Shown here piece after piece: positions 18,215 to 28,179 of a stretch of 64,000 nucleotides of DNA (position 1 is its first letter; each line of letters starts with the position of its first letter). The notes beneath the pieces are model-generated. The model was not told where the DNA came from, made no database searches, and was given only the letters and a program-made list of their open reading frames with translations. Source of the stretch: Stenomitos frigidus ULC18 (GTDB lineage: Bacteria > Cyanobacteriota > Cyanobacteriia > Leptolyngbyales > Leptolyngbyaceae); assembly GCF_003003795.1 (NCBI RefSeq), contig NZ_PVWK01000009.1, positions 1 to 64,000 on the forward strand, in the 5' to 3' direction. A program made the position numbers and the translations under genes.

Positions 18215-18394
18215 CTAAGCAGTTTCTAGCCAATCAAAAATCTTGTCTAGCTCTTCCAGCGTGACGAGCCCATATTGCCAAAGAATCATTGGCAACAAGG
18301 TTACGTCGAATTCCTGGTGGCGTTTCACCGTGGCGATCGCCGAATCCGAGATTGCCAGTTCTTCTTGCAAAAATTTGATCAAACGGGCTTCCAT
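18215..18394 (-). CDS. DUF2949 family protein
   Basis: A 59-residue cyanobacterial protein: LIKFLQEELAIS, then LLPMILWQYGLVTLEELDKIFDWLE, the family signature. The ATG at 18394 is chosen because a GGAGG box lies 5 bases upstream. The frame is open for 13 further codons to 18433 without a better ribosome site. Function unknown. Confidence 0.8.
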   Translation of the reverse strand: MEARLIKFLQEELAISDSAIATVKRHQEFDVTLLPMILWQYGLVTLEELDKIFDWLETA

Positions 18395-18696
18395 GGGAGC
18401 CTCCATCCAGCCTTTTGCAGCTAATTTAAACATCTTTAACGATTATGTTAACTTTTGAAACGTTCTCTCAGAAATACCGTAACTCATTCTGCAACAGCGT
18501 GCCGCACAAGTCCACAAACTCTGGTGTTTGAATTTGTAAAGTAATGCACGTTCAGCGCCTGGTTCAAAAGCGATTCCGTCTTTAACCTAAAGCTGGTTAC
18601 TTAATGTGGCCTGAGAAATGGCTAAGAGTAATGCTCGTTAACCGCTTTAAGCTTCATCGCTAAGCGCTCATTTTCCCGATCGGAAAACCGAACGAC

Positions 18697-20952
18697 TTAA
18701 GCCATTACCGAGGTGGGAAACCGTTCCATCAGTGCTGGTAAGGCAGGGCACGGCTCACGGTCTTGCAGATTTTCGGGCTTATTCCAGGTAAAGGGAGCTT
18801 TCCGCGCGGCTGATAGCCACAGCAGTCGTTTGGCTCGCGTCATCGCCACATAAAGTAAGCGAAATTCCTCAGCAGTCTTGAGGTTTTTGGCGCGTTCCCA
18901 GGCAGCATCGATCGACGGCAGCGGAAACTGGTTGTGCAGGCTGGCGCGAATTTGGGCACGGGCCACTTCTGCCAGGGTAAAATCGCCCAGGAATTGCCCT
19001 TGTGGCGGTATCCATTGGCTACCAGGAATGGTTTGCTCATGCAAAAAAGGGATAAAGACGTAATCCCAGTCCAGCCCCTTCGCTTTATGCATGGTGATGA
19101 CGGTGAGCTGGCCAAGGCGAGTGTAGCGCTCTTCAGCATCATCGGCATCGACAGGCTCAAACTGTTCTGAAGCAACGATTTCATTCAAGCTGCCTAAAAT
19201 GGCTGCAAGCGTCTGATTACTAGCGAGCTGTTGAGCAATGCGTTCTGTCAGCTTATCAGCGGTTGCCAGCTCCGTCTGTTCATAGTCAAGCGTTAACGCC
19301 AGGAAGGGGATGAGCTGGGCTGGTGGCAGCTTTAAGCGCGCATTGAGGAGACTATTGCAATAGTGACGTGCTTCGATGACCGGTTCTGGCTGCAAGGGGT
19401 CAAGTGGGCCAGGATAGAGAAACTGTTCAGGGAAACCGACTAACGCGTTGAGATCTTGCGTAGGAATACGCTTACGAGCGACCAAAACAGTCAGTGCAGC
19501 TTTTAAGTGATCCGGCGAATGGGGACGATCGAGGAAGTTTAGCAAAGTCAACATTTCCACTGGTACATGAGACTGGCGATCGCGCTGTCCCACCTCATAG
19601 ACCAATAATTTATCCCCGTACCAGCGATGCAGTTCTTTCGCGACAAAGCGCCCCTGATCATTCGTGCGCACCAGTACTGCCGCCTGCCCTTGAGGATGCT
19701 GTTTGAATAATTGCAGCGCTCGCTGACCAATGCGCTCCACCGTCTGATACACATCATCTGGTGTATGCAGCTCTAGCCCCTGCCCTTCTGGAACCGGATT
19801 CGCATTGGGCTGCGGATCGTCTCGATCGACCGGGCAAATTGCCTGTACGCGAAACGGTTGCTCCACACCTGCTAGCCTGGATTTATTGACCCACTGCAAC
19901 ACAAAGTTCGCTGCCTCAATGATGGGGCGACTACTCCGTCCCGCTTGCGTCATGGTTGCTAGACGGTTTTGAGTGCGACACTCCTCACAGAATTCTCGAA
20001 AAAAGATGGGGTCTGCGGGTGTAAACGTCGAGTTAATGGCCTGGTTTGGATCGCCAACGCGCACCAGATTGTAGCGATCGCGGTTCATTGGGTCAGCCGG
20101 ATCAGCCGCTAGAAGCTCCAGCAATCGAGTCTGAAGCGGGCTAGAATCCTGAGCTTCGTCTTCAAAGACGGCAAACACTTGCTGCTGCCATGACTGGCGC
20201 ACGGCGGGATCTTCCAGAACCCGTAGCGCTGCCAAAATCATTTCGTCATAGTCAATCAGGTTACGAAAGCGGAGTTGGGTTTGGTAGAACTCGTACAAGC
20301 CCGCCGCGATCGTCAACACAGTGTAGGGATCATCCACTTCATTGCTCTGCGATCGCAGGTCGTCTGGCAACAGCCCTGAACTTTTCGCCTCATGAATCAC
20401 CGTCGTCGCCAGTGCAGGCAGCACCTCTGTTCGCAGGACCGACTGACGACGCAGACGCTCGGTTTCTTCACCATCAAACTGGCGTCCCTCCAGCAACGTT
20501 TGATAGTGACGCGCATTGGCCGAGATCCATTGCTCAACGCAGGTGCGAATGAGTCGATGGTTTTGGTTGGGCGTTACCAGCACACTGTCCTGGTTCAAGC
20601 CAGAGAGTTCTGGGTGGGCACGCGCGATCGTCCAGGCCAGTCCATGCAGCGTTTGCACCACAAAGCCACCTGGTGGTAGCCCTAGCGCTTTGAGATTCTG
20701 ACGAATCTTGGTTTTAATATTCGCGGCCGCCGATCGTGTAAAGGTCACTACGACTAACTGGCGACGCGTATTGAGCTGATGTTGAGCAATCGCGATCGCG
20801 GCAGCGACTGCCATCCCTGTAGACTTCCCCGCACCGGGCACAGCCGAAACGGCTAGAGGGCCTCCCTGCCACAGCGCAAGCTCGCGCTGCCCCGGACGCA
20901 ACCTGTCGCGAAGTTGCTCTAGCGAAACGTGAGCAGGCGATTCTACGGGCAT
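18697..20952 (-). CDS. UvrD/Rep-type superfamily 1 DNA helicase
   Basis: A 751-residue ATP-dependent 3'-5' helicase. Seen in order: the Q-motif (LRPGQRELALW), Walker A AVPGAGKST at residues 38-45, motif Ia VVTFTRSAAANIK, Walker B AVFEDEAQDS, RVGDPNQAIN (motif III), VITMHKAKGLDWD (motif V) and RLLYVAMTRAKRLLWLS (motif VI). It is shorter and more diverged than PcrA/UvrD. A role in repair or recombination is likely, but no partner genes (AddB/RecB-like nuclease) are adjacent. Confidence 0.9.
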   Translation of the reverse strand: MPVESPAHVSLEQLRDRLRPGQRELALWQGGPLAVSAVPGAGKSTGMAVAAAIAIAQHQLNTRRQLVVVTFTRSAAANIKTKIRQNLKALGLPPGGFVVQTLHGLAWTIARAHPELSGLNQDSVLVTPNQNHRLIRTCVEQWISANARHYQTLLEGRQFDGEETERLRRQSVLRTEVLPALATTVIHEAKSSGLLPDDLRSQSNEVDDPYTVLTIAAGLYEFYQTQLRFRNLIDYDEMILAALRVLEDPAVRQSWQQQVFAVFEDEAQDSSPLQTRLLELLAADPADPMNRDRYNLVRVGDPNQAINSTFTPADPIFFREFCEECRTQNRLATMTQAGRSSRPIIEAANFVLQWVNKSRLAGVEQPFRVQAICPVDRDDPQPNANPVPEGQGLELHTPDDVYQTVERIGQRALQLFKQHPQGQAAVLVRTNDQGRFVAKELHRWYGDKLLVYEVGQRDRQSHVPVEMLTLLNFLDRPHSPDHLKAALTVLVARKRIPTQDLNALVGFPEQFLYPGPLDPLQPEPVIEARHYCNSLLNARLKLPPAQLIPFLALTLDYEQTELATADKLTERIAQQLASNQTLAAILGSLNEIVASEQFEPVDADDAEERYTRLGQLTVITMHKAKGLDWDYVFIPFLHEQTIPGSQWIPPQGQFLGDFTLAEVARAQIRASLHNQFPLPSIDAAWERAKNLKTAEEFRLLYVAMTRAKRLLWLSAARKAPFTWNKPENLQDREPCPALPALMERFPTSVMA

Positions 20953-20988
20953 GAGAAGGAGGAACTAGAGTTTTGAGTTTGGTTGCAA

Positions 20989-21015
20989 CTGACCGCTGAC
21001 CGCTAATTGCTGACT
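20989..21015. repeat. Short copy of the TGACCGC heptamer repeat
   Basis: CTGACCGCTGACCGCTAATT followed by GCTGACTA is the third copy of the heptamer family seen at 879-984. It overlaps the 3' end of the DUF1824 gene by two bases. Confidence 0.6.
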
Positions 21016-21430
21016 ACATAAACAAATCCAGCGGCAAATGGCCAAACGTTTCATTGACATCTCCATCATAGGCAGATTGGCAGGAGACGAGCATGCCACG
21101 ATGGACGCCGTCGTAGGGCGCTACGTGACAGCGATCGCGCTTCGGGTTGAATTTAACGTAGACCACACCTTCAAGCGGTGGGATCTCAGGCGTTATTTCA
21201 TAGCCTAGCGCCGTGAGGTAAGTTTTGAGTGCTGTCGCTGCTTGCTCAAGCGTGTCTGCGCAAATGCCCAGGATCTGGTAGTCAGAATGAGCGGCTACTA
21301 GCAAGAGTGACTGACGCACTAGAACCGGGTCAAGAGTCGTTGGGGCGGACGCGCGATCCACACAAGTGAACTGCTTCAAAAGGGCTTGAGCGGCTTCCAG
21401 GGTGAGGTTCTCGGAGTCGATCGTTGGCAT
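21014..21430 (-). CDS. DUF1824 family protein
   Basis: A 138-residue conserved cyanobacterial protein recognised from the segments YQILGICADTLEQA, EGVVYVKFNPKR, YDGVHRGMLVSCQSAY and FGHLPLDLF near the C-terminus. It is predicted soluble with no catalytic motif I can name. It is followed on the same strand by the helicase gene, 61 bases away. Function unknown. Confidence 0.82.
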   Translation of the reverse strand: MPTIDSENLTLEAAQALLKQFTCVDRASAPTTLDPVLVRQSLLLVAAHSDYQILGICADTLEQAATALKTYLTALGYEITPEIPPLEGVVYVKFNPKRDRCHVAPYDGVHRGMLVSCQSAYDGDVNETFGHLPLDLFM

Positions 21431-21667
21431 AAGTTGAACCGTCTACGTTGCATCAGCCTAGCATTCATCGGTTCACCTTCTAACAGGCTAGAAAACAAGA
21501 GCCATCGGGATACTAAACAATCGCTCGATCACCCTCTGGACAAAGCGAACGTAACGGCTGGCAAAGCCAGCGTTTTGTTGTAGCCTAGTAAATAAGCTTA
21601 TTGAGTATTTTTCTCAATACCTGACTCGGTAATTGACCTGTTATCTTAACCTTCTCAAAGCAGCATC

Positions 21668-22303
21668 ATGACCAAACTCGACCGACAACCATCAGCCTGG
21701 CATCTTGAAGGGCGTTTCTTGGGCTTCATGCTTAAAGATGACAAGCCCAAGCGTATGCAGCTCATGACCGCCAACGGTACGTGCAGCATCAAGCTTGCAA
21801 AGGACATACGTGCTTCTGTAAGCCAGACCTTGAATCCTGGAGACTGGGTTCAAGTGTGGGGCGAAACGAAGGCTGGCTACAAAGCAAAGGTTAGTGATAA
21901 GACCGATCGATCTCTGAAAGCTTATAAAGTCAGCAAGGCTGCTCCTAGTTCGATCGAGCAGACACTACCAGCCACGCCTCAAGAGACAAAACTTCAAAAG
22001 CCTGCTGCTAGCGCTACTATTCTCATCTGCCAGAAGTCTGATTGCATGAAACGCGATAGTAAGGGAGTCTGTCGTGCTCTAGAAACCGCCTTGAGCGATC
22101 GTGGCCTCACCGATCAAGTTACTATTCGCAGTACAGGTTGCATGAAAGATTGCAAAGTCGGCCCCAATGTGGTCTTCATCCCTGAGAAAACTCGCTATAG
22201 CAAGGTTTCTGCTCGTGACGCAGCAACTCTGATTGACAAACAGTTTCCAAAGCCAGTACAGCAAGAGTCAAGCGAACAGACCTCCCTCCCATCAGCCATC
22301 TGA
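21668..22303 (+). CDS. (2Fe-2S) ferredoxin-domain (thioredoxin-like) protein
   Basis: A 211-residue protein. Residues 1-95 are a basic domain (WHLEGRFLGFMLKDDKPKRM) that may bind nucleic acid or another protein. Residues 115-195 form a thioredoxin-like ferredoxin with cluster cysteines in ILICQKSDCMKRDSKGVC and STGCMKDCKVGPNVVF. The tail is short and polar. The fusion is typical of cyanobacterial homologues. The electron-transfer partner is unknown. Confidence 0.78.
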   Translation: MTKLDRQPSAWHLEGRFLGFMLKDDKPKRMQLMTANGTCSIKLAKDIRASVSQTLNPGDWVQVWGETKAGYKAKVSDKTDRSLKAYKVSKAAPSSIEQTLPATPQETKLQKPAASATILICQKSDCMKRDSKGVCRALETALSDRGLTDQVTIRSTGCMKDCKVGPNVVFIPEKTRYSKVSARDAATLIDKQFPKPVQQESSEQTSLPSAI

Positions 22304-22510
22304 GCTCTGACAAAGCTGCCTGTGGTGACTCTACTTGTAACAGTCATCTAAGCTACTGGTAAGAGCCATCTAAGCTCACCCTTACGCCCATCATCCGCGA
22401 TCGCTCAACGTCAATTTGCTTTGCTAAAAAGACGTGTGTCATCTGGGCGAGGTCATCTGGGCGAGCTTTAGCACCCTCTGTGCGCATGACTAAACGTGCG
22501 CATCTAAACG

Positions 22511-22963
22511 CTAGGCTTTGGGCGTTCCTCGGCCTAAAACCTGGTCTCTAAGAGAGCCGAAGCTAGAGGCTAGCTCTTCTCGGTTGGAGGCTCTCCACAA
22601 ATACCGATAGATAAACCATGCTGTGTAAGCAAAGCCAACCAGTTCAAACGTTGGCGCGAGCAAGGGGATGTCATTAATCGCATCCAGCAACGCAAGGGTT
22701 AATTTGACCGATACGATCGAGCCAAAAATAAGGCCAAGCGTAATGATGGGTCGCTTATACTCTCCAAAAAAGTCAGACAAATAGTCAGGCAATCCAGACA
22801 AGAAGGCATAAATGCGATCGCCAATCTGTTTGATCTGCTCGTTCGTGTCTGATTCAGAGGCAGGCGGCAACAAGAGCGGTTCCTCTACAGGTAAGTCTGT
22901 TTCAGGAGCAAAGCCTGAGGGGCTTGTGTCGGGAAACTCGGATTCTTTAACGTCAGGGCTCAT
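22511..22963 (-). CDS. CAAD domain-containing thylakoid membrane protein
   Basis: About 150 residues. A Pro/Glu-rich N-terminal arm of roughly 65 residues leads into the CAAD domain (cyanobacterial aminoacyl-tRNA synthetase appended domain): RPIITLGLIFGSIVSVKLTL, LLAPTFELVGFAYTAWFIYR and YLWRASNREELASSF, with two membrane helices. CAAD anchors some synthetases to thylakoids; stand-alone copies resemble plant CURT1 and are thought to shape membranes. I take the ATG at 22963; a non-ATG start three codons upstream is possible. Confidence 0.85.
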   Translation of the reverse strand: MSPDVKESEFPDTSPSGFAPETDLPVEEPLLLPPASESDTNEQIKQIGDRIYAFLSGLPDYLSDFFGEYKRPIITLGLIFGSIVSVKLTLALLDAINDIPLLAPTFELVGFAYTAWFIYRYLWRASNREELASSFGSLRDQVLGRGTPKA

Positions 22964-22972
22964 ACTCAACAA

Positions 22973-23570
22973 CCTGGGATTAACAACCTGGGCACTGCTG
23001 GGTCAATAGGATAGCCCAGCAATAAAACGACGAATCTAGTTTGACAGCTTTTTTGACACTAACAACCTTAGATTCAGGTTTTATCATTAGTAAGACAGAT
23101 TAAGCAAGGGCGCTTCCGGCTCCACTCGTGACGGGGGTAAAACGTTTGACTCGAGCTAGCTAGCTCAGTGCTCCAGCCAGTCAATCATCTAGAATCTTAG
23201 CTGAAAGCGGACGTCGTCCACGTCCAACACGTATTACCAAACAAGGGGTATTGACGTTCCTCGATAGAGGAATTTACTAAAAAGCTCCTCGATATCTCTG
23301 TTACTTATAGCAGTCCTTAATGATTTGTGATCAAGACTCCATCATTTAATGGTTAACGATCGTAGTGGTTAGCGATCGTGTTTGGCGATCGCGGCTGACT
23401 GATGGTCACTGATCATTGCTGCCAGCATGGGTCGAGAACGGCAATGAGCCATTCTATTTCACCCATTAGCCAATCAACTCTCAAGTTAATTTGCTCTCTA
23501 CTAAGGGAACACTAGGACTTAAGAGGATGTTTGAAAAGCCGAGATTTGGGTAGCATTGGCGACTGAAGCC
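22973..23570. other. Long intergenic region, no gene seen
   Basis: About 600 bases without a believable open frame. It contains short runs such as AGCTAGCTAGCTCAG and several HIP1-like cores around 23355-23390, but nothing I can assign. Part may be the 5' region of the response-regulator gene downstream. Confidence 0.4.
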
Positions 23571-23700
23571 GCAGCAACACAGGCACTAGCGAAGCCCCAT
23601 GCTCGAAGGCTCTAACCTTCCTCCGCACGGTACGGAAACCCTTACTTTGCCTGAGTCCGTGTAGACGGACTTGGTTTATACAGTCGCGGTTTTAACTGCA
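23571..23700. repeat. Dispersed palindromic repeat cluster
   Basis: GAGTCCGTGTAGACGGACTT at 23651-23671 is a 7-bp stem hairpin followed by GTTTATACAGTCGCGGTTTT. This pairing of a TCCG..CGGA hairpin with a TATA-GCCGCGG-type block is a familiar multicopy intergenic element in filamentous cyanobacteria. The preceding GCGACTGAAGCCGCAG belongs to the same vocabulary. An apparent open frame crosses it, but coding homology begins only at 23797. Confidence 0.5.
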
Positions 23701-23796
23701 GAAGACGTTTCAAACAGACTCCAAGGCTTGCTTTGTTCAACGCTAAGCATTAGAAGCCAATCCCCCAACCGTGTCTGCCCACAGAGAGCAACGAAA

Positions 23797-25521
23797 ATGA
23801 CTCAGATATTGGTGATTGAGGATGATTCTGTCATCTGCACTCTGATTCTCAGGCTGCTGCAAGCGGAGGCGTTTGATGTGCTGATTGCTAATGATGGCTC
23901 TGTTGGTGTACAACTTGCACAGGCACATGAACCTGACTTGATCCTCTGTGACGTGATGATGCCTAAGTTCAATGGTTACGAAGTTTTGGAGGAACTTCGC
24001 AGCCAGCCAGCGACTGCGGCAATTCCATTCATTTTCTTGAGCGGTAAAGCCGATCACACCGATTTACGCCAAGGCATGGAGTTGGGTGCCGATGATTACC
24101 TGACCAAACCCTTCAAACGAGTAGAGCTATTGGGTGCCATTGCTGCCCGTTTAGACAAACGCGCTGCCCTAACAAAGCCTTACATCGACGAAATGAAACG
24201 GGCAGCCAAGAGCCTGGGGCAAATAGCGTACATCGATTCATTGACCGAGCTTCCCAATCGCCTTTCGTTTCATGCTCAATGTCAGGAAGCGCTCAAGCAG
24301 GCACAGCAAGACCATCACCTGGTTGCTGTAGTGCGCTTCAACCTTAAAGACTTTGGAGCAATCAACGCCACCTTGGGCTACTTCAATGGCGATTGCCTGC
24401 TACAAAAGGTTGCAAAGCGTCTCAAGGAAGCTGCCAAACATTATCCGGTCGCGCGCCTGGTTGGCAATGATTTTGGTCTGTTGCTCGACGACGTTACGAG
24501 TGAACAGGCGATCGCTGACCTGACCCAACGCCTTTTGACAGCCCTAACAGAACCCTATGCTCTTGATGGGCAAAACGTTCAAGTGCAAGTAAAAGTGGGC
24601 ATTGCGTTCTATCCTGACCACGGTAACAGCCCCAACGAACTCTTTACCTGCGCCGAAACAGCCATGCGTACGGCACAAGGCAACCATTACCAGCTTTATA
24701 CGCCCGCCATGACTGCCTTGGCGGCTGAGAGTCAGCTGATGCAGAAGCAACTGGCTCATGCCGTCAGTCAAGGCGAATGCCAGATCCATTATCAGCCACA
24801 GGTCAATTTGATCACCGGGCGGATCATTGGTGCTGAAGCCTTCCTGCTTTGGAACCATCCTGAACGGGGAGTGATTGCTCTCCAAGGGTTGCTGGCTGAG
24901 ACGAAAGATGACGAGGTTGTCTGTGCGATCAATCAATGGGCGTTGGCAGCAGTCTGCAGGCAAGCAAAAGCCTGGCAAGCGATCGCGCCTCTACCCATTC
25001 GGCTGTCAGTGAATGTGTCTGCACGCCAGTTTCAACAAGACAACCTGGTCGCAACAGTGGCAGACATTGTGCAGCAGGCTGAGCTTGCACCAGAGGGGCT
25101 GATGCTGGAGTTTACGGAGTCATGCGCGATGGAAGCGGTGGAGTCTACCGTTTTGAAATTACAGTCACTCAGCGAAATTGGGGTGCAGATTGCGATCGAT
25201 GCCTTTGGCACAGGCTTTTCATCGCTTAGCTACCTCAAGCGCTTTCCCCTCAATCTGTTGAAAATTGACCCGTCGTTCATTCAAAAAATGCTCACGGATA
25301 CCAACGATGCCGCGATCGCCAAAACAATCATCGCGATCGGGCAAAGCTTACAGCTCAAGGTGATGGCTGAAGGGGTAGAAACAGCCGCACAAGTTAACTT
25401 TCTACGTCAAAGCGGCTGTTATGCCATTCAGGGCAATTGGTTTGGTCCGCCGTTGACAGCATCAGACCTCGAAGCGCTTTTACTGACTGATGAGCGCTTT
25501 GAAATCCATAGTGCCGAGTGA
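23797..25521 (+). CDS. Response regulator with degenerate GGDEF and EAL domains
   Basis: A 574-residue protein. The receiver domain (1-120) is intact: acidic pocket ED at 9-10, phospho-acceptor Asp52 in LCDVMMP, and Lys in LTKPF. The GGDEF domain (150-310) has LVGNDFG where LGGDEFA is expected, so the cyclase signature is lost. The EAL domain (330-570) has AEAF for EAL and DAFGTG for the metal-binding DDFGTG, while NVSARQF, EFTES and AEGVET remain. It probably binds rather than makes or degrades c-di-GMP. The ATG at 23797 is chosen because the upstream extension lies in a repeat. Confidence 0.85.
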   Translation: MTQILVIEDDSVICTLILRLLQAEAFDVLIANDGSVGVQLAQAHEPDLILCDVMMPKFNGYEVLEELRSQPATAAIPFIFLSGKADHTDLRQGMELGADDYLTKPFKRVELLGAIAARLDKRAALTKPYIDEMKRAAKSLGQIAYIDSLTELPNRLSFHAQCQEALKQAQQDHHLVAVVRFNLKDFGAINATLGYFNGDCLLQKVAKRLKEAAKHYPVARLVGNDFGLLLDDVTSEQAIADLTQRLLTALTEPYALDGQNVQVQVKVGIAFYPDHGNSPNELFTCAETAMRTAQGNHYQLYTPAMTALAAESQLMQKQLAHAVSQGECQIHYQPQVNLITGRIIGAEAFLLWNHPERGVIALQGLLAETKDDEVVCAINQWALAAVCRQAKAWQAIAPLPIRLSVNVSARQFQQDNLVATVADIVQQAELAPEGLMLEFTESCAMEAVESTVLKLQSLSEIGVQIAIDAFGTGFSSLSYLKRFPLNLLKIDPSFIQKMLTDTNDAAIAKTIIAIGQSLQLKVMAEGVETAAQVNFLRQSGCYAIQGNWFGPPLTASDLEALLLTDERFEIHSAE

Positions 25522-25737
25522 ATGAGAGCAAGACCTCGACGCTCATCCACAATTCCGCACTGAAAAAAGTGCTCAGCCTTACAAAGTGTTGCTTTCACCA
25601 CACATTTCTCGATCGTTGTGCCTACAACAGAGAGATAGCCATCATCTTTAAATCGTGAGCAGCCTTCTGATCTTAGGTATCAGCTAGAAGCTCAAAGCTA
25701 ACCGCTACAGGCTTGAATCTTAAGGAGACTATCTGCC

Positions 25738-28179
25738 ATGAGCACCGTTGTGCATCGAGAAAAAAGCCAGCAATCTGGAGAAGCGCAGGCGCTGGTCTGC
25801 CGCTTAGACCAGGTAGGCATGGGTGATGTGTCTGTAGTTGGCGGTAAGAATGCCTCTCTGGGCGAGATGCTGCAACAGCTAGTCAGTGAAGGCATTAACG
25901 TTCCTAACGGCTTTGCGACGACCGCTTTTGCCTACCGTCAGTTTGTGGCTGTAGCAGGATTGGAAACACGGCTGCGATCGCTGTTTGCAACGTTAGATGT
26001 GGATGATATGGACAGCTTGCAGCGGGTTGGCAAACAAGCGCGCCGTTTAATCCTACAAACGCCCTTTCCGCAGAACTTTCAGGACGCCATTGCTACAGCC
26101 TACGCTACCCTTTGTCAGGAGCAGGGGGCGGATGCCGATGTAGCTGTGCGATCGAGTGCGACCGCCGAAGATCTCCCCGACGCGAGCTTTGCCGGACAGC
26201 AAGAAACCTTTCTCAACGTGCACGGGTTGCAAGGTGTGCTTGAGGCTTGCCATAAGTGCTTTGCGTCTCTCTTTACCGATCGCGCGATTTCCTACCGCCA
26301 CACCAAAGGTTTTGATCACTTCGATGTGGCGTTATCGGTTGGCGTCCAAAAAATGGTGCGATCGGATCTTGCTGCGTCTGGCGTCATGTTCTCGATTGAT
26401 ACCGAAACAGGTTTTAAGGATGTAGCGCTGGTCACTGCGGCCTATGGGCTGGGCGAAACCGTTGTACAAGGCTCCGTCAGTCCCGACGAGTTTCTGGTGT
26501 TCAAGCCAACCTTGAAGCGAGGCTTTCGCCCGATCGTGAAAAAGCGCATGGGCACGAAAGAAATCAAGATGGTCTATGACGAAGGCGGCACCAAGCTCAC
26601 CAAAAACGTGCCCGTCAAAGCCAGCGATCGTCAGCAGTTTGCGATTACGGATGCAGAGGTGCTGCAACTGGCACAATGGGCCTGCCAGATTGAAGACCAT
26701 TATTCCCGACTGAGTGGCACTCAGTCGCCGATGGATATTGAGTGGGCAAAGGATGGGGTCACTGGTCAGCTCTTTATTGTGCAGGCGCGTCCTGAAACCG
26801 TTCATTCGCAGAAAACGAGCAACATTCTTCGCACGTATCACCTCAAAGAGCATAGTGACATTTTGATTACGGGGCGCAGCGTGGGTGAGGCGATCGGGCA
26901 AGGCAACGCGAGAATTATCCTGGAACCGGAGGACATCAGCCAGTTTCAGGCGGGCGAAGTGCTGGTAACCAGTCGCACTGATCCCGATTGGGAGCCGATT
27001 ATGAAAAAAGCCAGCGCGATCGTCACAGATCAAGGCGGTCGCACCTGCCACGCTGCCATTATTGCCAGAGAATTGGGCATTCCGGCGATCGTGGGTTGTG
27101 GCAATGCGACCGACGTGCTGAAACCAGGGCAGGCAATCACGGTTTCCTGCTGTGAAGGCGAAGAAGGACGTGCATATGCAGGACTGCTGCTTTATGAAGT
27201 TAAAGAAATGGCGCTCGATACGTTGCCCCGCACTCGCACGCAAGTCATGCTCAATGTGGGGAACCCGGAGGAAGCCTTCCGACTGGCGGCGATGCCGAAT
27301 GATGGGGTGGGGCTAGCGCGCTTAGAGTTCATTATTGCTAACCAGATTCAAGCACATCCGCTGGCGTTAATTTATTTCGACACGTTGGATGGCAGCGACA
27401 AAGCAGACCTGGAGCAGTTGACTCGTCTCTACAGCAGCAAGCCAGAATACTTTGTAGACAAATTGGCTCAGGGGGCTGGCGCAATCGCTGCTGCGTTTTA
27501 CCCGAAGCCCGTCATCATTCGCTTGTCAGATTTTAAGACCAACGAATACAGCAAACTTCTAGGCGGCAGTCAGTTTGAGCCCAAAGAAGAAAACCCAATG
27601 CTGGGCTGGCGCGGTGCCTCTCGCTACTATGACGAGCGCTATCGGGCTGCGTTCGCCCTGGAGTGCCAGGCCATGAAGCGGGTGCGCGACGAAATGGGCT
27701 TGACGAACGTGATTCTGATGGTGCCCTTTTGTCGCACGCCTGACGAAGGTCGCAAAGTGTTAGCTGAGATGGCAAAACATGGCTTAGTCAAGGGCGAAAA
27801 CGGCTTACAGGTCTACGTCATGTGCGAACTGCCTAGTAACGTTTGGCTAGCGGATGAGTTCTGTGATGTGTTTGACGGCCTTTCGATCGGTTCTAATGAT
27901 CTGACCCAATTGACGCTGGGCTTAGACCGCGACTCGGCGCTGGTGGCACACTTGTTCGATGAACGCAATCTTGCTGTCAAGCGCATGATTCAGCATGTGA
28001 TTGCGATCGCTAAACAACGCGATCGTAAAATTGGTATCTGTGGACAAGCACCCAGCGATTACCCCGATTTCGCAAGCTTCCTGGTTGAGCAAGGCATCGA
28101 CTCCATTAGCCTCAATCCAGATTCAGTGTTGAAAACAATCATGGTGATCGCGGAAGCAGAGAAGGGGAGTGGGGTGTAG
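25738..28179 (+). CDS. ppsA: Phosphoenolpyruvate synthase
   Basis: An 813-residue enzyme that makes PEP from pyruvate, ATP and water. The N-terminal ATP-grasp domain shows GGKNASLGEM, RSSATAEDLPDASFAGQQ and IDTETGFKD. The swivelling phosphohistidine domain has GGRTCHAAIIARELG with the catalytic His. The C-terminal PEP/pyruvate barrel shows NPMLGWRGASRYY, LMVPFCRTPDEG and SIGSNDLTQLTLGLDRDS. Full length, with a GGAG box upstream of the ATG. It supports gluconeogenesis at night or on organic carbon. Confidence 0.96.
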   Translation: MSTVVHREKSQQSGEAQALVCRLDQVGMGDVSVVGGKNASLGEMLQQLVSEGINVPNGFATTAFAYRQFVAVAGLETRLRSLFATLDVDDMDSLQRVGKQARRLILQTPFPQNFQDAIATAYATLCQEQGADADVAVRSSATAEDLPDASFAGQQETFLNVHGLQGVLEACHKCFASLFTDRAISYRHTKGFDHFDVALSVGVQKMVRSDLAASGVMFSIDTETGFKDVALVTAAYGLGETVVQGSVSPDEFLVFKPTLKRGFRPIVKKRMGTKEIKMVYDEGGTKLTKNVPVKASDRQQFAITDAEVLQLAQWACQIEDHYSRLSGTQSPMDIEWAKDGVTGQLFIVQARPETVHSQKTSNILRTYHLKEHSDILITGRSVGEAIGQGNARIILEPEDISQFQAGEVLVTSRTDPDWEPIMKKASAIVTDQGGRTCHAAIIARELGIPAIVGCGNATDVLKPGQAITVSCCEGEEGRAYAGLLLYEVKEMALDTLPRTRTQVMLNVGNPEEAFRLAAMPNDGVGLARLEFIIANQIQAHPLALIYFDTLDGSDKADLEQLTRLYSSKPEYFVDKLAQGAGAIAAAFYPKPVIIRLSDFKTNEYSKLLGGSQFEPKEENPMLGWRGASRYYDERYRAAFALECQAMKRVRDEMGLTNVILMVPFCRTPDEGRKVLAEMAKHGLVKGENGLQVYVMCELPSNVWLADEFCDVFDGLSIGSNDLTQLTLGLDRDSALVAHLFDERNLAVKRMIQHVIAIAKQRDRKIGICGQAPSDYPDFASFLVEQGIDSISLNPDSVLKTIMVIAEAEKGSGV

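Noticed and set aside
19979..19990. ACTCCTCACAG, similar to the conserved Yfr1 sRNA core
   Set aside because: It lies inside the helicase coding sequence and lacks the flanking hairpins; chance match.
21549..21575. Small hairpin GCTGGC-AAA-GCCAGC followed by GTTTTGTTG
   Set aside because: The stem is only 6 bp and no plus-strand gene ends just upstream, so I did not call a terminator.
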